NCBI RefSeq assembly: GCF_029813785.1 | Contig: NZ_JARVKY010000002.1 | Coordinates: forward strand, 310,001 to 374,000 | DNA from: Streptomyces sp. DH41 | GTDB taxonomy: Bacteria > Actinomycetota > Actinomycetes > Streptomycetales > Streptomycetaceae | Direction: 5' to 3' | DNA: 64,000 bases | Shown here: one piece after another, positions 47,490-56,079 of the stretch | How positions within the stretch are numbered: position 1 is the first letter of the stretch | Layout of the letters: each line of letters opens with the position of its first letter | Notes under the pieces: generated by a model | What the model was told of the DNA's origin: nothing | Databases searched by the model: none | What the model saw: the letters and a program-made list of their open reading frames with translations, nothing else | Program-made: the position numbers and the translations under genes

Positions 47490-48419
47490 CTACCCGGTGA
47501 GGGCTCGTCTCTCACGGCGGTGGCCGAGAGCGGCGGCGCGGCGGGCGCCGTCGCGGCGGGCGGACTCGCCGTCCGCGCCGTGCGCGGCCGGTGTCGCGTC
47601 GTAGGCCGGTGGCGTGGCGGAGCAGAACACGCAGCGGTCGCCGATGACGTCGATGCCGCACCAGTGGCAGGTACTCCGCCGCACGGAGGTGACCAGCTGG
47701 TAGAGGACCGACAGGTCGGGCAGGTAGGCGCAGAACTCGGTCAGGCGTCCGGTCCCCCACCAGCCGGGGGACTCCGCGGGCAGGGGCGTCTCGCGCAGTC
47801 CCTGTACCTTCCAGGACGGGGCGAGGGTGCCGGTGACCCAGTCGGACGGGAGCTGGCCCTTGGCGACCAGCAGGCTGGTGCCGAACTCGGGCCCGTCGAG
47901 GGCGGCTTCGGGTCCGATCCTCACCAGCTGCGGCACGGGATGGGTCACGACGCCGAACTGACTGCCCGGCATCCAGGACCTGGCGTGCGACTTCAGGCCC
48001 ACGGGGACGTGGTCGAGCCGGGCGACGGAGCCGAGCAGCGCGCCGGTGTGGATGTAGTGGGTGAGCAGCCGGCCGGCCGAGGCGAGGACGCCGGGGCTGA
48101 GGTCGCAGGACGCCAACTGCCGTAATTGGCGGGCCAGCACGGCGAGTCCGAGCGGTGGCAGGGGCGGCCGGAACAGGGCGATCCGGTCGGTCTCCAGGAG
48201 GGCGCGGACGGTGTGCAGCCGGCGTTCCACACGCTCCGGGAGGGCCTGCGAGCACACGACGATCACATGCCCGTGCTGGTCGACCAGCGCGTGCAGCTCG
48301 GCCAGCACGTGTTCCAGGGGACGTCGGTCGACGTCCTGGAGCACGATCGCGGGCAGCGTCCGTTCGTCCTGCGGCGGCAGTGCCATGTCGGCACCGGTCA
48401 CGGCGATGGCAGTTGGCAC
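47490..48419 (-). CDS. Tad-locus protein with C-terminal zinc ribbon, unknown function
   Basis: A 309-residue cytoplasmic protein. A central region of alpha/beta character (LPAIVLQDVDRRPLEHVLAE, HVIVVCSQALPERVERRL) is followed near the end by CHWCGIDVIGDRCVFC, a likely zinc ribbon. I do not recognise the family. It is the first gene of the leftward Tad set, 112 bases ahead of cpaB. The GTG at 48419 has GGGGAG 8 bases upstream. Confidence 0.7.
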   Translation of the reverse strand: MPTAIAVTGADMALPPQDERTLPAIVLQDVDRRPLEHVLAELHALVDQHGHVIVVCSQALPERVERRLHTVRALLETDRIALFRPPLPPLGLAVLARQLRQLASCDLSPGVLASAGRLLTHYIHTGALLGSVARLDHVPVGLKSHARSWMPGSQFGVVTHPVPQLVRIGPEAALDGPEFGTSLLVAKGQLPSDWVTGTLAPSWKVQGLRETPLPAESPGWWGTGRLTEFCAYLPDLSVLYQLVTSVRRSTCHWCGIDVIGDRCVFCSATPPAYDATPAAHGADGESARRDGARRAAALGHRRERRALTG

Positions 48420-48559
48420 ACGCGGCTCCCCGTCTCCCCATGCCCGCCGGTGCACCGGTGTTACTCCGGCCCACCCGGACGACTTCACTGCGTGACTACG
48501 TGAGCACTGTATCCACGCCTCTGTGACCGGAGAACAGCCTTTCTGTAGCTCTGGAACAA

Positions 48560-48574
48560 CTTGTGTTGCACAAG
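48560..48574. promoter_or_regulatory. palindrome CTTGTG-TTG-CACAAG upstream of the Tad locus
   Basis: A 6-bp perfect inverted repeat with a 3-base spacer, in the 225-base gap between the kinase stop and the first Tad gene. It may be an operator for the leftward operon. Confidence 0.4.
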
Positions 48575-48644
48575 GTGCGTCAAAACGGGGCAGGTTGAAC
48601 ATTCGCCGGGCGAGGGCCGGCCTGGGTACGGCCGGTTCCCGGCC

Positions 48645-50555
48645 CTACAGGTAGTCGGCGCAGTGCTCCAGCGGCGGCGGGCCGGGGGTGCTGCGGTTCT
48701 TCTGGATGCCCTTCAGGTACTCGTCGTAGAGGCTTCTGTAGACCGACTTCCCGTCAGCGGACTCCTCCATGATCTCGGAAAGGGCGCGGCACACATCCCT
48801 CTTGAGGAGCCGGTTGCTCTCACCCTCGGACTTCTTGACGCCGATGCCCCACCCTCGCCTGTCGAGATCGAGCAGGAGTGTCTTCCAGGCGGGGTTCTCA
48901 CTCACGTAGCCGTTGGCGATGGCGTCGTCCGTGGCCACAGCGTCCATGGTGTTCCTCGAGTCCTTGAGGTACTCGATGCACTTCTCGAAGGTGTCGGGGG
49001 GGTTCTTCTTCGGAGTGAGTCCGTACTTCTTCAGGACTTCGCCGTACACGGAGTCCCGGGTGGTGCAGACCACGGAGTTCTCCGAGTCCTGCAGTTCGTC
49101 GAGGGAGCCGTACCGTGTGTTCTTCACCAGCAGCGCCGCGAACGGGCGGTAGTACGGGCCGAGGAGTTCCACCCCCTCCTCCCTGCTCCGTTCCTCGTCG
49201 ATGGTGTACGTGGCGACGACGATGTCCACCACGTCGCCGACCAGGTGGTCGGACCGGTCGGCGGTCGTCACCCGGACGAACTCGACGTTCCGCTCCTCGT
49301 ACCCCATGAGGTCGGCGATCTTCACCGCGAGGGCGGGCTCGAACCCGACGAAGTCGTCGCCCGTCTCGACGCCCAGTCCGGGCTGATCGCCCTTGACACC
49401 GACGACGAGTGTGCCGTCCTTGTCCGTGTCCTTGTACGTCTTCTCCGTCCCCGGCTTGCCCGAGACGGGCTCGTCCCGCTCCCCGGAGCCGTCCTGCTGC
49501 CCCCAGACGAACCAGGCACCGGCGGCGAGCAGGGCCGCGCAGAGCCCGGCGACCGGAATCCTCCACCGGACCGGACGCCCGCGGCCGGCCGGCTCGGGAG
49601 GAGGCCCGCCGATCGGCGCCGGGCCGGGTGGGGAATCCGGTGGCACCGGCTCCGCGGGGGGCCTCGGGCCCGGCTGCGTGTCGAGGGCGAGGGATTCCAA
49701 GGTGACGGCGGACAGCAACTGCTCCGCCTCGGCGGCGTCCGGGCGCCGTGCCGGGTCCTTGCACAGCAGCGCGTCGACGAGCACGGCGAGCGGCCCGGCG
49801 TACCTCATGGGCGGTACCGGTGCCTCCCGCACGGCGATGAGCACTTCGAGGTCGGTCAGCCCCTCGAAGGGGCGTCGGCCCTCCACCATCTCGTAGAGCG
49901 TGACGCCGAGGGCCCACAGGTCCGACGCGGCGGTCGCGGTGCGTGGCTGGTCCCGGGCACCGCTGAGCAGTTCGGGCGCGAGGTACTGCGCCGTGCCGAT
50001 GATCTCGCGCGTCCGGGTGACCTGCACGGCCCCCTCGAACGTGGCGATCCCGAAGTCCATGAGGAGGGCCCGTCCGTCGGGCCGGAACAGGATGTTGTGG
50101 GGTTTCACGTCGCGGTGGACCACACCGGCCCGGTGCACGGCGGTGAGCCCGTGCAGCACCTGGAGGCCGATGCGCGCCGCGTGCGGCACCGCGAGCTGCC
50201 GCTGGTCCTTCAGCAGGTCGGCCAGCGAGCGCGAGTTGAGCAGCTCCATCACGATCCAGACCTGGCCCCCCTCCTCGATCACATCGTGGACGGCGACCAC
50301 GTTCTGGTGCTCGATCCTGGCGATGGCCTGCGCCTCACGGCGTGCCCGGCTCACCCACTGCGCGTGCGTGACGGGGGTCTCGTCGGGGTGCCGGAGCCCC
50401 TTCACGGCCACCTTCCGGTCGAGGCGGGTGTCGAGAGCCTCGTAGACCACTCCCATCCCGCCCCGGCCCAGTACCTTGTCCAGCCGGTAGCGGTGGGCGA
50501 TCAGCATGCCCGATCCGTACTCCGAGCCGCCCCCCGCGCTGCCGTCGCTGTGCAT
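48645..50555 (-). CDS. receptor-like Ser/Thr kinase fused to a solute-binding domain
   Basis: A 636-residue membrane kinase. Residues about 22-290 are a PknB-type kinase (GRGGMGVVYEA, catalytic HRDVKPHN, DFG in LMDFGIA, APE in YLAPEL). About 300-340 is a Pro-rich linker, about 345-365 a membrane helix (IPVAGLCAALLAAGAWFVW). The outer part (about 395-630) is a type 3 extracellular solute-binding domain, with LVVGVKGDQPGLGV and VVDIVVATYTIDEERSREEGVELLGPYY. It probably senses an amino acid or similar ligand outside and signals by phosphorylation. Confidence 0.9.
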   Translation of the reverse strand: MHSDGSAGGGSEYGSGMLIAHRYRLDKVLGRGGMGVVYEALDTRLDRKVAVKGLRHPDETPVTHAQWVSRARREAQAIARIEHQNVVAVHDVIEEGGQVWIVMELLNSRSLADLLKDQRQLAVPHAARIGLQVLHGLTAVHRAGVVHRDVKPHNILFRPDGRALLMDFGIATFEGAVQVTRTREIIGTAQYLAPELLSGARDQPRTATAASDLWALGVTLYEMVEGRRPFEGLTDLEVLIAVREAPVPPMRYAGPLAVLVDALLCKDPARRPDAAEAEQLLSAVTLESLALDTQPGPRPPAEPVPPDSPPGPAPIGGPPPEPAGRGRPVRWRIPVAGLCAALLAAGAWFVWGQQDGSGERDEPVSGKPGTEKTYKDTDKDGTLVVGVKGDQPGLGVETGDDFVGFEPALAVKIADLMGYEERNVEFVRVTTADRSDHLVGDVVDIVVATYTIDEERSREEGVELLGPYYRPFAALLVKNTRYGSLDELQDSENSVVCTTRDSVYGEVLKKYGLTPKKNPPDTFEKCIEYLKDSRNTMDAVATDDAIANGYVSENPAWKTLLLDLDRRGWGIGVKKSEGESNRLLKRDVCRALSEIMEESADGKSVYRSLYDEYLKGIQKNRSTPGPPPLEHCADYL

Positions 50556-50667
50556 CCGTCCCCCCTGCGCCTGATTACCGGGAGCAACGATAGGTGCTGC
50601 GTGCACGGTCAGCAGGGCCATCCGTGAATTCGCGGGCTCCCTCTCCCTGTTGGTCCCTGCCGACCTC

Positions 50668-50695
50668 TTGACACCCTCAATTGGTCTGGACCACC
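50668..50695 (+). promoter_or_regulatory. chitinase promoter with DasR-type (dre) operator
   Basis: TTGACA (50668-50673) is a good -35 element. ATTGGTCTGGACCACC (50680-50695) closely matches the DasR response element ACTGGTCTAGACCACT and overlaps the spacer and likely -10 region. DasR represses chitin-related genes until glucosamine phosphates release it. Confidence 0.75.
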
Positions 50696-50734
50696 TTGTA
50701 CGTCAACGCCCCCACTCCCCCTCCGGAGGCCCCC

Positions 50735-52447
50735 ATGGAGCCCGTACACAGACGTATCGGCAGACGGACGAAGTTCTGGGCGGGAGCCGTCACCGCCGCG
50801 CTCGCCCTCTCGGTCACGGCCGTCGGCCAGGCGTCCGCCGCGGACGTCAACAACGCGAAGAACGCCGGCTTCGAGGCCGGCCTGAGCAACTGGACCTGCT
50901 CCGCCGGCAGCGGTACGACCGTCTCCTCCCCCACGCACGCCGGCTCCGCCGCGCTGAAGGCGACGCCGAACGGGCAGGACAACGCCCGGTGCGCCCAGAC
51001 GGTCAAGGTGAAGCCCGGATCGACGTACACGCTCAGCGCCTGGGTCCAGGGCGGGTACTCCTACCTGGGCGTGACGGGCACGGGCACGACGGACGTGTCG
51101 ACCTGGACCCCTGGCTCCACCTCGTGGAAGCAGCTGTCGACGACGTTCACGACGGGTTCCTCGACGAGCTCGGTGACGGTCTACACGCACGGCTGGTATG
51201 GCCAGTCGGCCTACTACGCCGATGACCTGTCCGTCTTCGGCCCGGACGGCGGGGGCGGTGACGACGGCGGACCCGAACCCACGGTCCCGTCCGTCCCCGC
51301 CGGTCTGAACGTCTCCGGTACGACCTCCTCCTCGGCGTCGCTGACCTGGGACACGGTGTCGGGCGCCACCGGCTACAACATCTACCGCGACGGTACGAAG
51401 GTGACGGCGGTGACCGGCACGTCGGCGACCGTGACCGGCCTCGCGGCCGCGACGTCGTACTCCTTCCAGGTCACGGCGACGAACGCGGCCGGCGAGTCCG
51501 CCAAGTCGGCGGCCGTTTCGGCCCGGACGGCGGACGGCGGCGACGGCGGGGGCGGCGGCGACCTGCCCAAGCACGCCGTGACCGGCTACTGGCAGAACTT
51601 CGACAACGGGGCGGCGGTCCAGAAGATCTCGGACGTCTCCGCCCAGTACGACATCATCGCCGTGTCCTTCGCGGACGCGACGAGCACGCCCGGCGCCGTC
51701 ACCTTCAACCTCGACACGGCCGGCCTGGACGGCTACACGGTCGACCAGTTCAAGGCGGACATCCGCGCCAAGCAGGCGGCCGGGAAGAAGGTCATCATCT
51801 CGATCGGCGGCGAGAAGGGCACCATCACGGTGAACGACTCCGCCTCGGCGACCAACTTCGCGAACTCCGTCCACGCGCTCATGGGCGAGTACGGCTTCGA
51901 CGGCGTCGACATCGACCTGGAGAACGGTCTCAACGCGACCTACATGACGCAGGCCCTGCGCGCCCTGTCGGCGAAGGCGGGCCCGGACATGATCCTGACG
52001 ATGGCCCCGCAGACCATCGACATGCAGTCGACGTCGGGTTCGTACTTCCGGACGGCGCTGAACGTGAAGGACATCCTCACGGTCGTCAACATGCAGTACT
52101 ACAACAGCGGCACGATGCTCGGCTGCGACGGCAAGGTGTACGCGCAGGGCACGGTCGACTTCCTCACCGCCCTGGCCTGCATCCAGCTGGAGAACGGCCT
52201 CGACCCGTCCCAGGTCGGTCTGGGACTGCCGGCCTCCACCCGTGCGGCGGGCGGCGGCTACGTCTCCCCGTCCGTGGTCAACAACGCCCTGGACTGCCTG
52301 ACCAAGGGCACGAACTGCGGCTCCTTCAAGCCGTCGAAGACGTACCCCGACCTGCGGGGCGCGATGACCTGGTCCACGAACTGGGACGCGACGGCGGGCA
52401 ACGCCTGGTCGAACTCGGTGGGAGCGCACGTGCACGCGCTTCCGTAA
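50735..52447 (+). CDS. secreted GH18 chitinase
   Basis: A 570-residue exported chitinase. A signal peptide (about residues 1-36, ending ASA-AD) is followed by a carbohydrate-binding beta-sandwich (about 37-175), a fibronectin type III domain (about 190-280), a Gly linker, and a GH18 catalytic barrel. The barrel carries VIISIGGEKG and the catalytic DGVDIDLEN, where the last Glu is the acid/base. The ATG at 50735 has CGGAGG upstream. Control by DasR is supported by the operator. Confidence 0.93.
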   Translation: MEPVHRRIGRRTKFWAGAVTAALALSVTAVGQASAADVNNAKNAGFEAGLSNWTCSAGSGTTVSSPTHAGSAALKATPNGQDNARCAQTVKVKPGSTYTLSAWVQGGYSYLGVTGTGTTDVSTWTPGSTSWKQLSTTFTTGSSTSSVTVYTHGWYGQSAYYADDLSVFGPDGGGGDDGGPEPTVPSVPAGLNVSGTTSSSASLTWDTVSGATGYNIYRDGTKVTAVTGTSATVTGLAAATSYSFQVTATNAAGESAKSAAVSARTADGGDGGGGGDLPKHAVTGYWQNFDNGAAVQKISDVSAQYDIIAVSFADATSTPGAVTFNLDTAGLDGYTVDQFKADIRAKQAAGKKVIISIGGEKGTITVNDSASATNFANSVHALMGEYGFDGVDIDLENGLNATYMTQALRALSAKAGPDMILTMAPQTIDMQSTSGSYFRTALNVKDILTVVNMQYYNSGTMLGCDGKVYAQGTVDFLTALACIQLENGLDPSQVGLGLPASTRAAGGGYVSPSVVNNALDCLTKGTNCGSFKPSKTYPDLRGAMTWSTNWDATAGNAWSNSVGAHVHALP

Positions 52448-52481
52448 CTCCGGCCGGCCCGGCCGACTCGGCTGGTCAGCA

Positions 52482-52523
52482 CGGCTGTTCCCCCTATCGC
52501 GACGGCGGCAGGGGGAACAGCCG
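52482..52523. terminator. 14 bp hairpin terminator
   Basis: Perfect arms 52482-52495 and 52510-52523 around a 14-base loop, between the converging chitinase and membrane-protein genes. Confidence 0.88.
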
Positions 52524-52531
52524 CACGTGGC

Positions 52532-53434
52532 TCAGTCGCCCCTTCCCAGATGGTCGCTCGGCAGGAATCTCTGGCGCACCCAGAGGCTCACCAGGACCGT
52601 CCCACCGACCAGCAGCGGCACCGGGTCACGGGCAGTGGGAGACAGCACGTGTCCCAGCGCCATGACCGTGCAGACCGTCAAGGGAACGAAAGCCGCCGCG
52701 CCCTCCATCCCCCATCGCAGCGCCGGCCGGGCCATGTCCAGGACGCTCGCCCCGCCGGGCAACCACGGCCCGGTGGCGATCACCAGTAGCCCCACGGTCT
52801 TGCAAACGTCGACCATCTGACCGTCCGGCACCCCGGCTCCCTGCGGGCCGACGACCCACAGCTGCAGGGTGTCACCGACCAGCATGAGGGACAGTCCGAC
52901 GATCCCCGCCCACAAGGTCGCTCTCCGGTCACTGCGTACGAGACGGCACAGGGCCAGCAGAAAGCTGAGGAACACCAGCTCGACGGCCCACAGGAACACC
53001 ACCATCCCCTCCCCCGGCAGCCAGCCGCCACCGGTCCCGCTCAGCAGCACCCAGCCCGTCATGAACAGGGCCCCGGCCGCGACGACGCCGTCGAGTACAC
53101 GCCGCAACAGCACGGGCCGTCCGGTACCCGCGTCGGCCGCGACCACCAGACCGGCCGTCCCCAGTCCGACCGCCAGTGCCGCTCCGACGATCACCACCGA
53201 CTCCAGCAGCGACTGCTCGTCCCGTCCTGGGTCCGGTGGATGGGCCTTGAGCACATCGGCCACCACCCGGTACAGGCCGCCGGCCGCCGCCGCGCCCCCG
53301 AACAGCAGCAGCCGCGTCCGCACCCGTCCGCTCGTCCACCACGTGCGGAGCACCAGCGAGACCGCCACCGCGCAGCAACCGACGGACGGCCCGAGGGCCA
53401 CCATCCGCACCACCGCGCTCCCCAACCCCGTCAT
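52532..53434 (-). CDS. multi-pass membrane protein, unknown
   Basis: A 300-residue protein with about nine hydrophobic segments and no enzymatic motif I recognise. It reads like the unassigned first membrane part of Streptomyces GGDEF/EAL proteins, but no catalytic domain follows. An ATG at 53434 is preferred because the upstream extension is Arg/Lys-rich and poorly supported; it is not certain. Confidence 0.6.
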   Translation of the reverse strand: MTGLGSAVVRMVALGPSVGCCAVAVSLVLRTWWTSGRVRTRLLLFGGAAAAGGLYRVVADVLKAHPPDPGRDEQSLLESVVIVGAALAVGLGTAGLVVAADAGTGRPVLLRRVLDGVVAAGALFMTGWVLLSGTGGGWLPGEGMVVFLWAVELVFLSFLLALCRLVRSDRRATLWAGIVGLSLMLVGDTLQLWVVGPQGAGVPDGQMVDVCKTVGLLVIATGPWLPGGASVLDMARPALRWGMEGAAAFVPLTVCTVMALGHVLSPTARDPVPLLVGGTVLVSLWVRQRFLPSDHLGRGD

Positions 53435-53602
53435 CAGGCGCGCCTTTCGCCGGTTCCCGCCCGCAGGGCCCTTCTTCCGGTCCTGGGGTCCACCCACAGA
53501 ACGTAGAAGATCCGCCACCTGTCTCGAATTGAACAAAGGGCCCATTCACCCGTACCGCGTACGAGAAGCGACCTCCGGGTGCCGCCGCGCTGACGCACAC
53601 CG

Positions 53603-54091
53603 TCAAGTCGCCCCGTACGCCACCGCGCCCACCCTCGGCAGGGTCGCCCACATGCGTGTGCCGCCGCCCGGTTCCCTCGCCTCCCCGAATCCCCAGGTGC
53701 CGTCGCAGGCGCGGCAGACGCGGGCCAGGACGCGGAGGGCCGCGCGGCGGTGGGTGTCGCAGACGGCGGCCAGGTGAGGGCTGGTGTGGCGGGGGTGGCT
53801 GTCGTAGGCGATCACTCGGAGGGTGGAGAAGCGGTAGCGGAGGGTGAGGTAGTAGTTCTCGGACTCCGTGAACTGGCATGCCACAGCCGTCAGTTCGCCT
53901 ACCGCTTGCAGAGCCGGGTCCAGCATGTCCGTCAGGCCGTGCGCCCTGAGCACTTCCCTCGTGGCCGACCGCGCCAGAGCCGGGCTGGACAGTGCGGCGG
54001 GGAGCGTGAAGCTGTAGGCCAGGGTTTCGGGAACGGGCGGCGTCGGGTCCGCCGGGTAGGTGGGAGCGGAGGGACAGCGAGTCGCGGGCAT
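53603..54091 (-). CDS. degenerate RsbW-like ATP-binding protein
   Basis: A 162-residue protein of the histidine kinase-like ATPase type used as regulators next to XRE/DUF397 genes. The usual N-box (EL..NA..H) appears here as VGELTAVACQF, lacking the magnesium-binding Asn, and the G-box end reads GGGTRMWATLP. ATP binding may be weak or lost. It is divergent from the XRE regulator. Confidence 0.7.
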   Translation of the reverse strand: MPATRCPSAPTYPADPTPPVPETLAYSFTLPAALSSPALARSATREVLRAHGLTDMLDPALQAVGELTAVACQFTESENYYLTLRYRFSTLRVIAYDSHPRHTSPHLAAVCDTHRRAALRVLARVCRACDGTWGFGEAREPGGGTRMWATLPRVGAVAYGAT

Positions 54092-54313
54092 GGGGCTCCT
54101 TCGTCGGGTTCGTCGAGTTGCCGGGCGGTCGGTGGCTCCGTCGCGCGGGCAGACTCGCGCGATGCACTGCCGACCTCGCCGGGCGATCAGTACGTCACTG
54201 AATGTAGGTCCGCGAGTGGTTCAATTACCATCGTTCAGAGGTAATTCACCCGCGCGTGGTAGGCGGGGGTCGGACCACGGCAGACTTTGGCGACAACCAG
54301 AGGAAGGAAGGGC

Positions 54314-55165
54314 ATGCCTCCGAGGACGACACCGACCGAGCGTCAGAGGCGTCTGGGCGCCGAGCTGCGGAGGATGCGTGTCGCAGCGGGTATAACGGCC
54401 GACCGGGCAGCCGGACTCCTCGGGCTGGACCGGGCCAAGATCTCCAACATCGAGACGGGTATCCGCACCATCAGCCCGGAGCGACTGCGCACTCTGGCCT
54501 GCAACTGCGACTGCTCCGACGAGGCCTACATCGATGCGCTCGTCAGTATGGCCCGGCCGGAAACCCGCGGGTGGTGGGAACGGTATCGGGGTTCGCTGTC
54601 CGCAGGACTGCTCGACATCGCCGAGTTCGAGGCGCAGACGACGCGCATGCGGACCATTCACATCGCGCACATTCCAGGGCTGCTGCAAACCAGCGACCAC
54701 GCCCTCGAACTCTTCCGGGCCGTACTGCCACCGCTACCCGAGCACGAAACGGCACTGCGGCTGGCGTACCGCGTCGAACGGCAGAAGGTGCTGGAAGGAG
54801 ACGACCCGCCCGAGTACGTCGCTGTCGTCCACGAAGCCGCCGTGCGCATGCAGTTCGGTGGGGCCGAGATCGCGAGGGCGCAGTTGGAGCATCTGATCTC
54901 GGTCTCCGAGCGGCCGACCGTGCGGCTGCTGGTCGTACCCTTCACCGCCGGGACCTTCCCGGGATCCGGGCAGATCTTCAACTACCTGGAGGGGCCGGTG
55001 CCTCGACTGGACACCGTCCAGATCGACAGCACCCACGGGCCGGAATTCCTGAGCGGGGAAGCACAGCTCGCGAAGTACCGTACGCATCTGGACTGGATGG
55101 AGCGCATCGCCCTGTCTCCACAGGCATCCCGCGACTTCATCCGGGACGTCGCCAACGGGCTGTGA
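54314..55165 (+). CDS. XRE-family regulator with DUF5753 domain
   Basis: A 283-residue regulator. Residues about 8-65 form the helix-turn-helix (LGAELRRMRVAAGITADRAAGLLGLDRAKISNIETG). The rest is the DUF5753 domain (ETRGWWERYRGSLSAGLLDIAEFEAQTTRMRT, HIPGLLQTSDHA, ERPTVRLLVVPFTAGTFPG). Such proteins come in many copies in Streptomyces and pair with DUF397 proteins. GGAAGGAAGGG lies just before the ATG. Confidence 0.92.
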   Translation: MPPRTTPTERQRRLGAELRRMRVAAGITADRAAGLLGLDRAKISNIETGIRTISPERLRTLACNCDCSDEAYIDALVSMARPETRGWWERYRGSLSAGLLDIAEFEAQTTRMRTIHIAHIPGLLQTSDHALELFRAVLPPLPEHETALRLAYRVERQKVLEGDDPPEYVAVVHEAAVRMQFGGAEIARAQLEHLISVSERPTVRLLVVPFTAGTFPGSGQIFNYLEGPVPRLDTVQIDSTHGPEFLSGEAQLAKYRTHLDWMERIALSPQASRDFIRDVANGL

Positions 55166-55176
55166 GGAGACACATC

Positions 55177-55368
55177 ATGGATGACATCACGTGGGAAGAG
55201 CCGTTCTGCGGGGAGGGAGCGAGCTGCTTCCGCCTCGGTACCGACACCACCGGCAACGCCTACATCGCCATAGCCGGTGAGGAGGACGCCCCCCTCACCG
55301 ACAGCCGGGAGGCCCTGCGTCGCATGATCCTCGACATCAAGGCGGGCAAGGCCGACCACCTGCTGTGA
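55177..55368 (+). CDS. DUF397-like small protein
   Basis: A 63-residue protein with ITWEEPFCGEGASCFRLG near the start and a C-terminal RMILDIKAGKADHLL. This is the pattern of DUF397, the usual partner of XRE/DUF5753 regulators. GAGGAGA precedes the ATG, and the gene lies 11 bases after the regulator. Such pairs often act as antagonists, in some cases affecting differentiation and antibiotic production. Confidence 0.82.
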   Translation: MDDITWEEPFCGEGASCFRLGTDTTGNAYIAIAGEEDAPLTDSREALRRMILDIKAGKADHLL

Positions 55369-55376
55369 AGTCCGTA

Positions 55377-55404
55377 TGAAACATTTCCCGGGCCTCACCG
55401 CATC
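55377..55404 (+). promoter_or_regulatory. possible ECF-type promoter of the sigma factor gene
   Basis: TGAAAC (55377-55382), about 18 bases before GCATCA, lies upstream of the SigE-family gene and resembles ECF sigma -35 elements. It could allow autoregulation. Weak evidence. Confidence 0.3.
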
Positions 55405-55454
55405 AATGAAGTGACGGCGGTGCACGACAGCGGTGAGCGCGGGGGAACACGTAC

Positions 55455-55964
55455 ATGAGGCAGGGACGGGCGGACGAGTACGCCGAGTTCGCGGCGGCGC
55501 GGGCCGGGCATCTGTACCGGTCCGCGTGTCTGCTCACCGCCGGGGACACGCATCTGGCGGAGGATCTCGTGCAGGAGACCTTCGGGCGGCTGTACGTGCG
55601 CTGGGGGCGGGTGTCCCGGGTGGGGAACCCCGCCGCGTACGCGCAGACCGTGCTCACCCGGGCCTTCCTCGCCCATCAGCGGCGGCGCAGCAGCCGTGAG
55701 CGGGCGACGGACGTGTTCCCCGACCTGCCGGGCGCCGGCGACGGGGACGCGCCGCTGCGGCTGACCCTGCTGGCCGCGCTCGCCCGGCTGCCCGCCAAGG
55801 ACCGGGCCGTCATCGTCCTGCGGTACTGGGAGGACCGCTCGGTCGAGCAGACCGCCGACGTGCTGAACGTCAGCTCGGCGGCCGTACGGACACGGTGCTC
55901 CCGGGCGCTCGGCAAGCTGCGCGAGCTGCTGGGCGAGGACCTCGCGGAGTACGCCAGACCCTGA
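55455..55964 (+). CDS. SigE-family ECF RNA polymerase sigma factor
   Basis: A 169-residue ECF sigma factor. Region 2 reads FAAARAGHLYRSACLLTAGDTHLAEDLVQETFGRLYVRW, and region 4 reads LARLPAKDRAVIVLRYWEDRSVEQTADVLNVSSAAVRTRCSRAL, with its helix-turn-helix. It is of the SigE type common in actinobacteria. The next gene encodes a membrane-anchored protein that may be its anti-sigma factor. Confidence 0.92.
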   Translation: MRQGRADEYAEFAAARAGHLYRSACLLTAGDTHLAEDLVQETFGRLYVRWGRVSRVGNPAAYAQTVLTRAFLAHQRRRSSRERATDVFPDLPGAGDGDAPLRLTLLAALARLPAKDRAVIVLRYWEDRSVEQTADVLNVSSAAVRTRCSRALGKLRELLGEDLAEYARP

Positions 55965-56079
55965 CGCACCACCCGCCTCTCGTCGGACCCGCATACCTGC
56001 CTCGTCCCGCACACAGCACGCACAGCACGCAGCTCTCACGACTGTCACAGCTCTCACCAAGCCGAAAGGGTGGCTCGTC

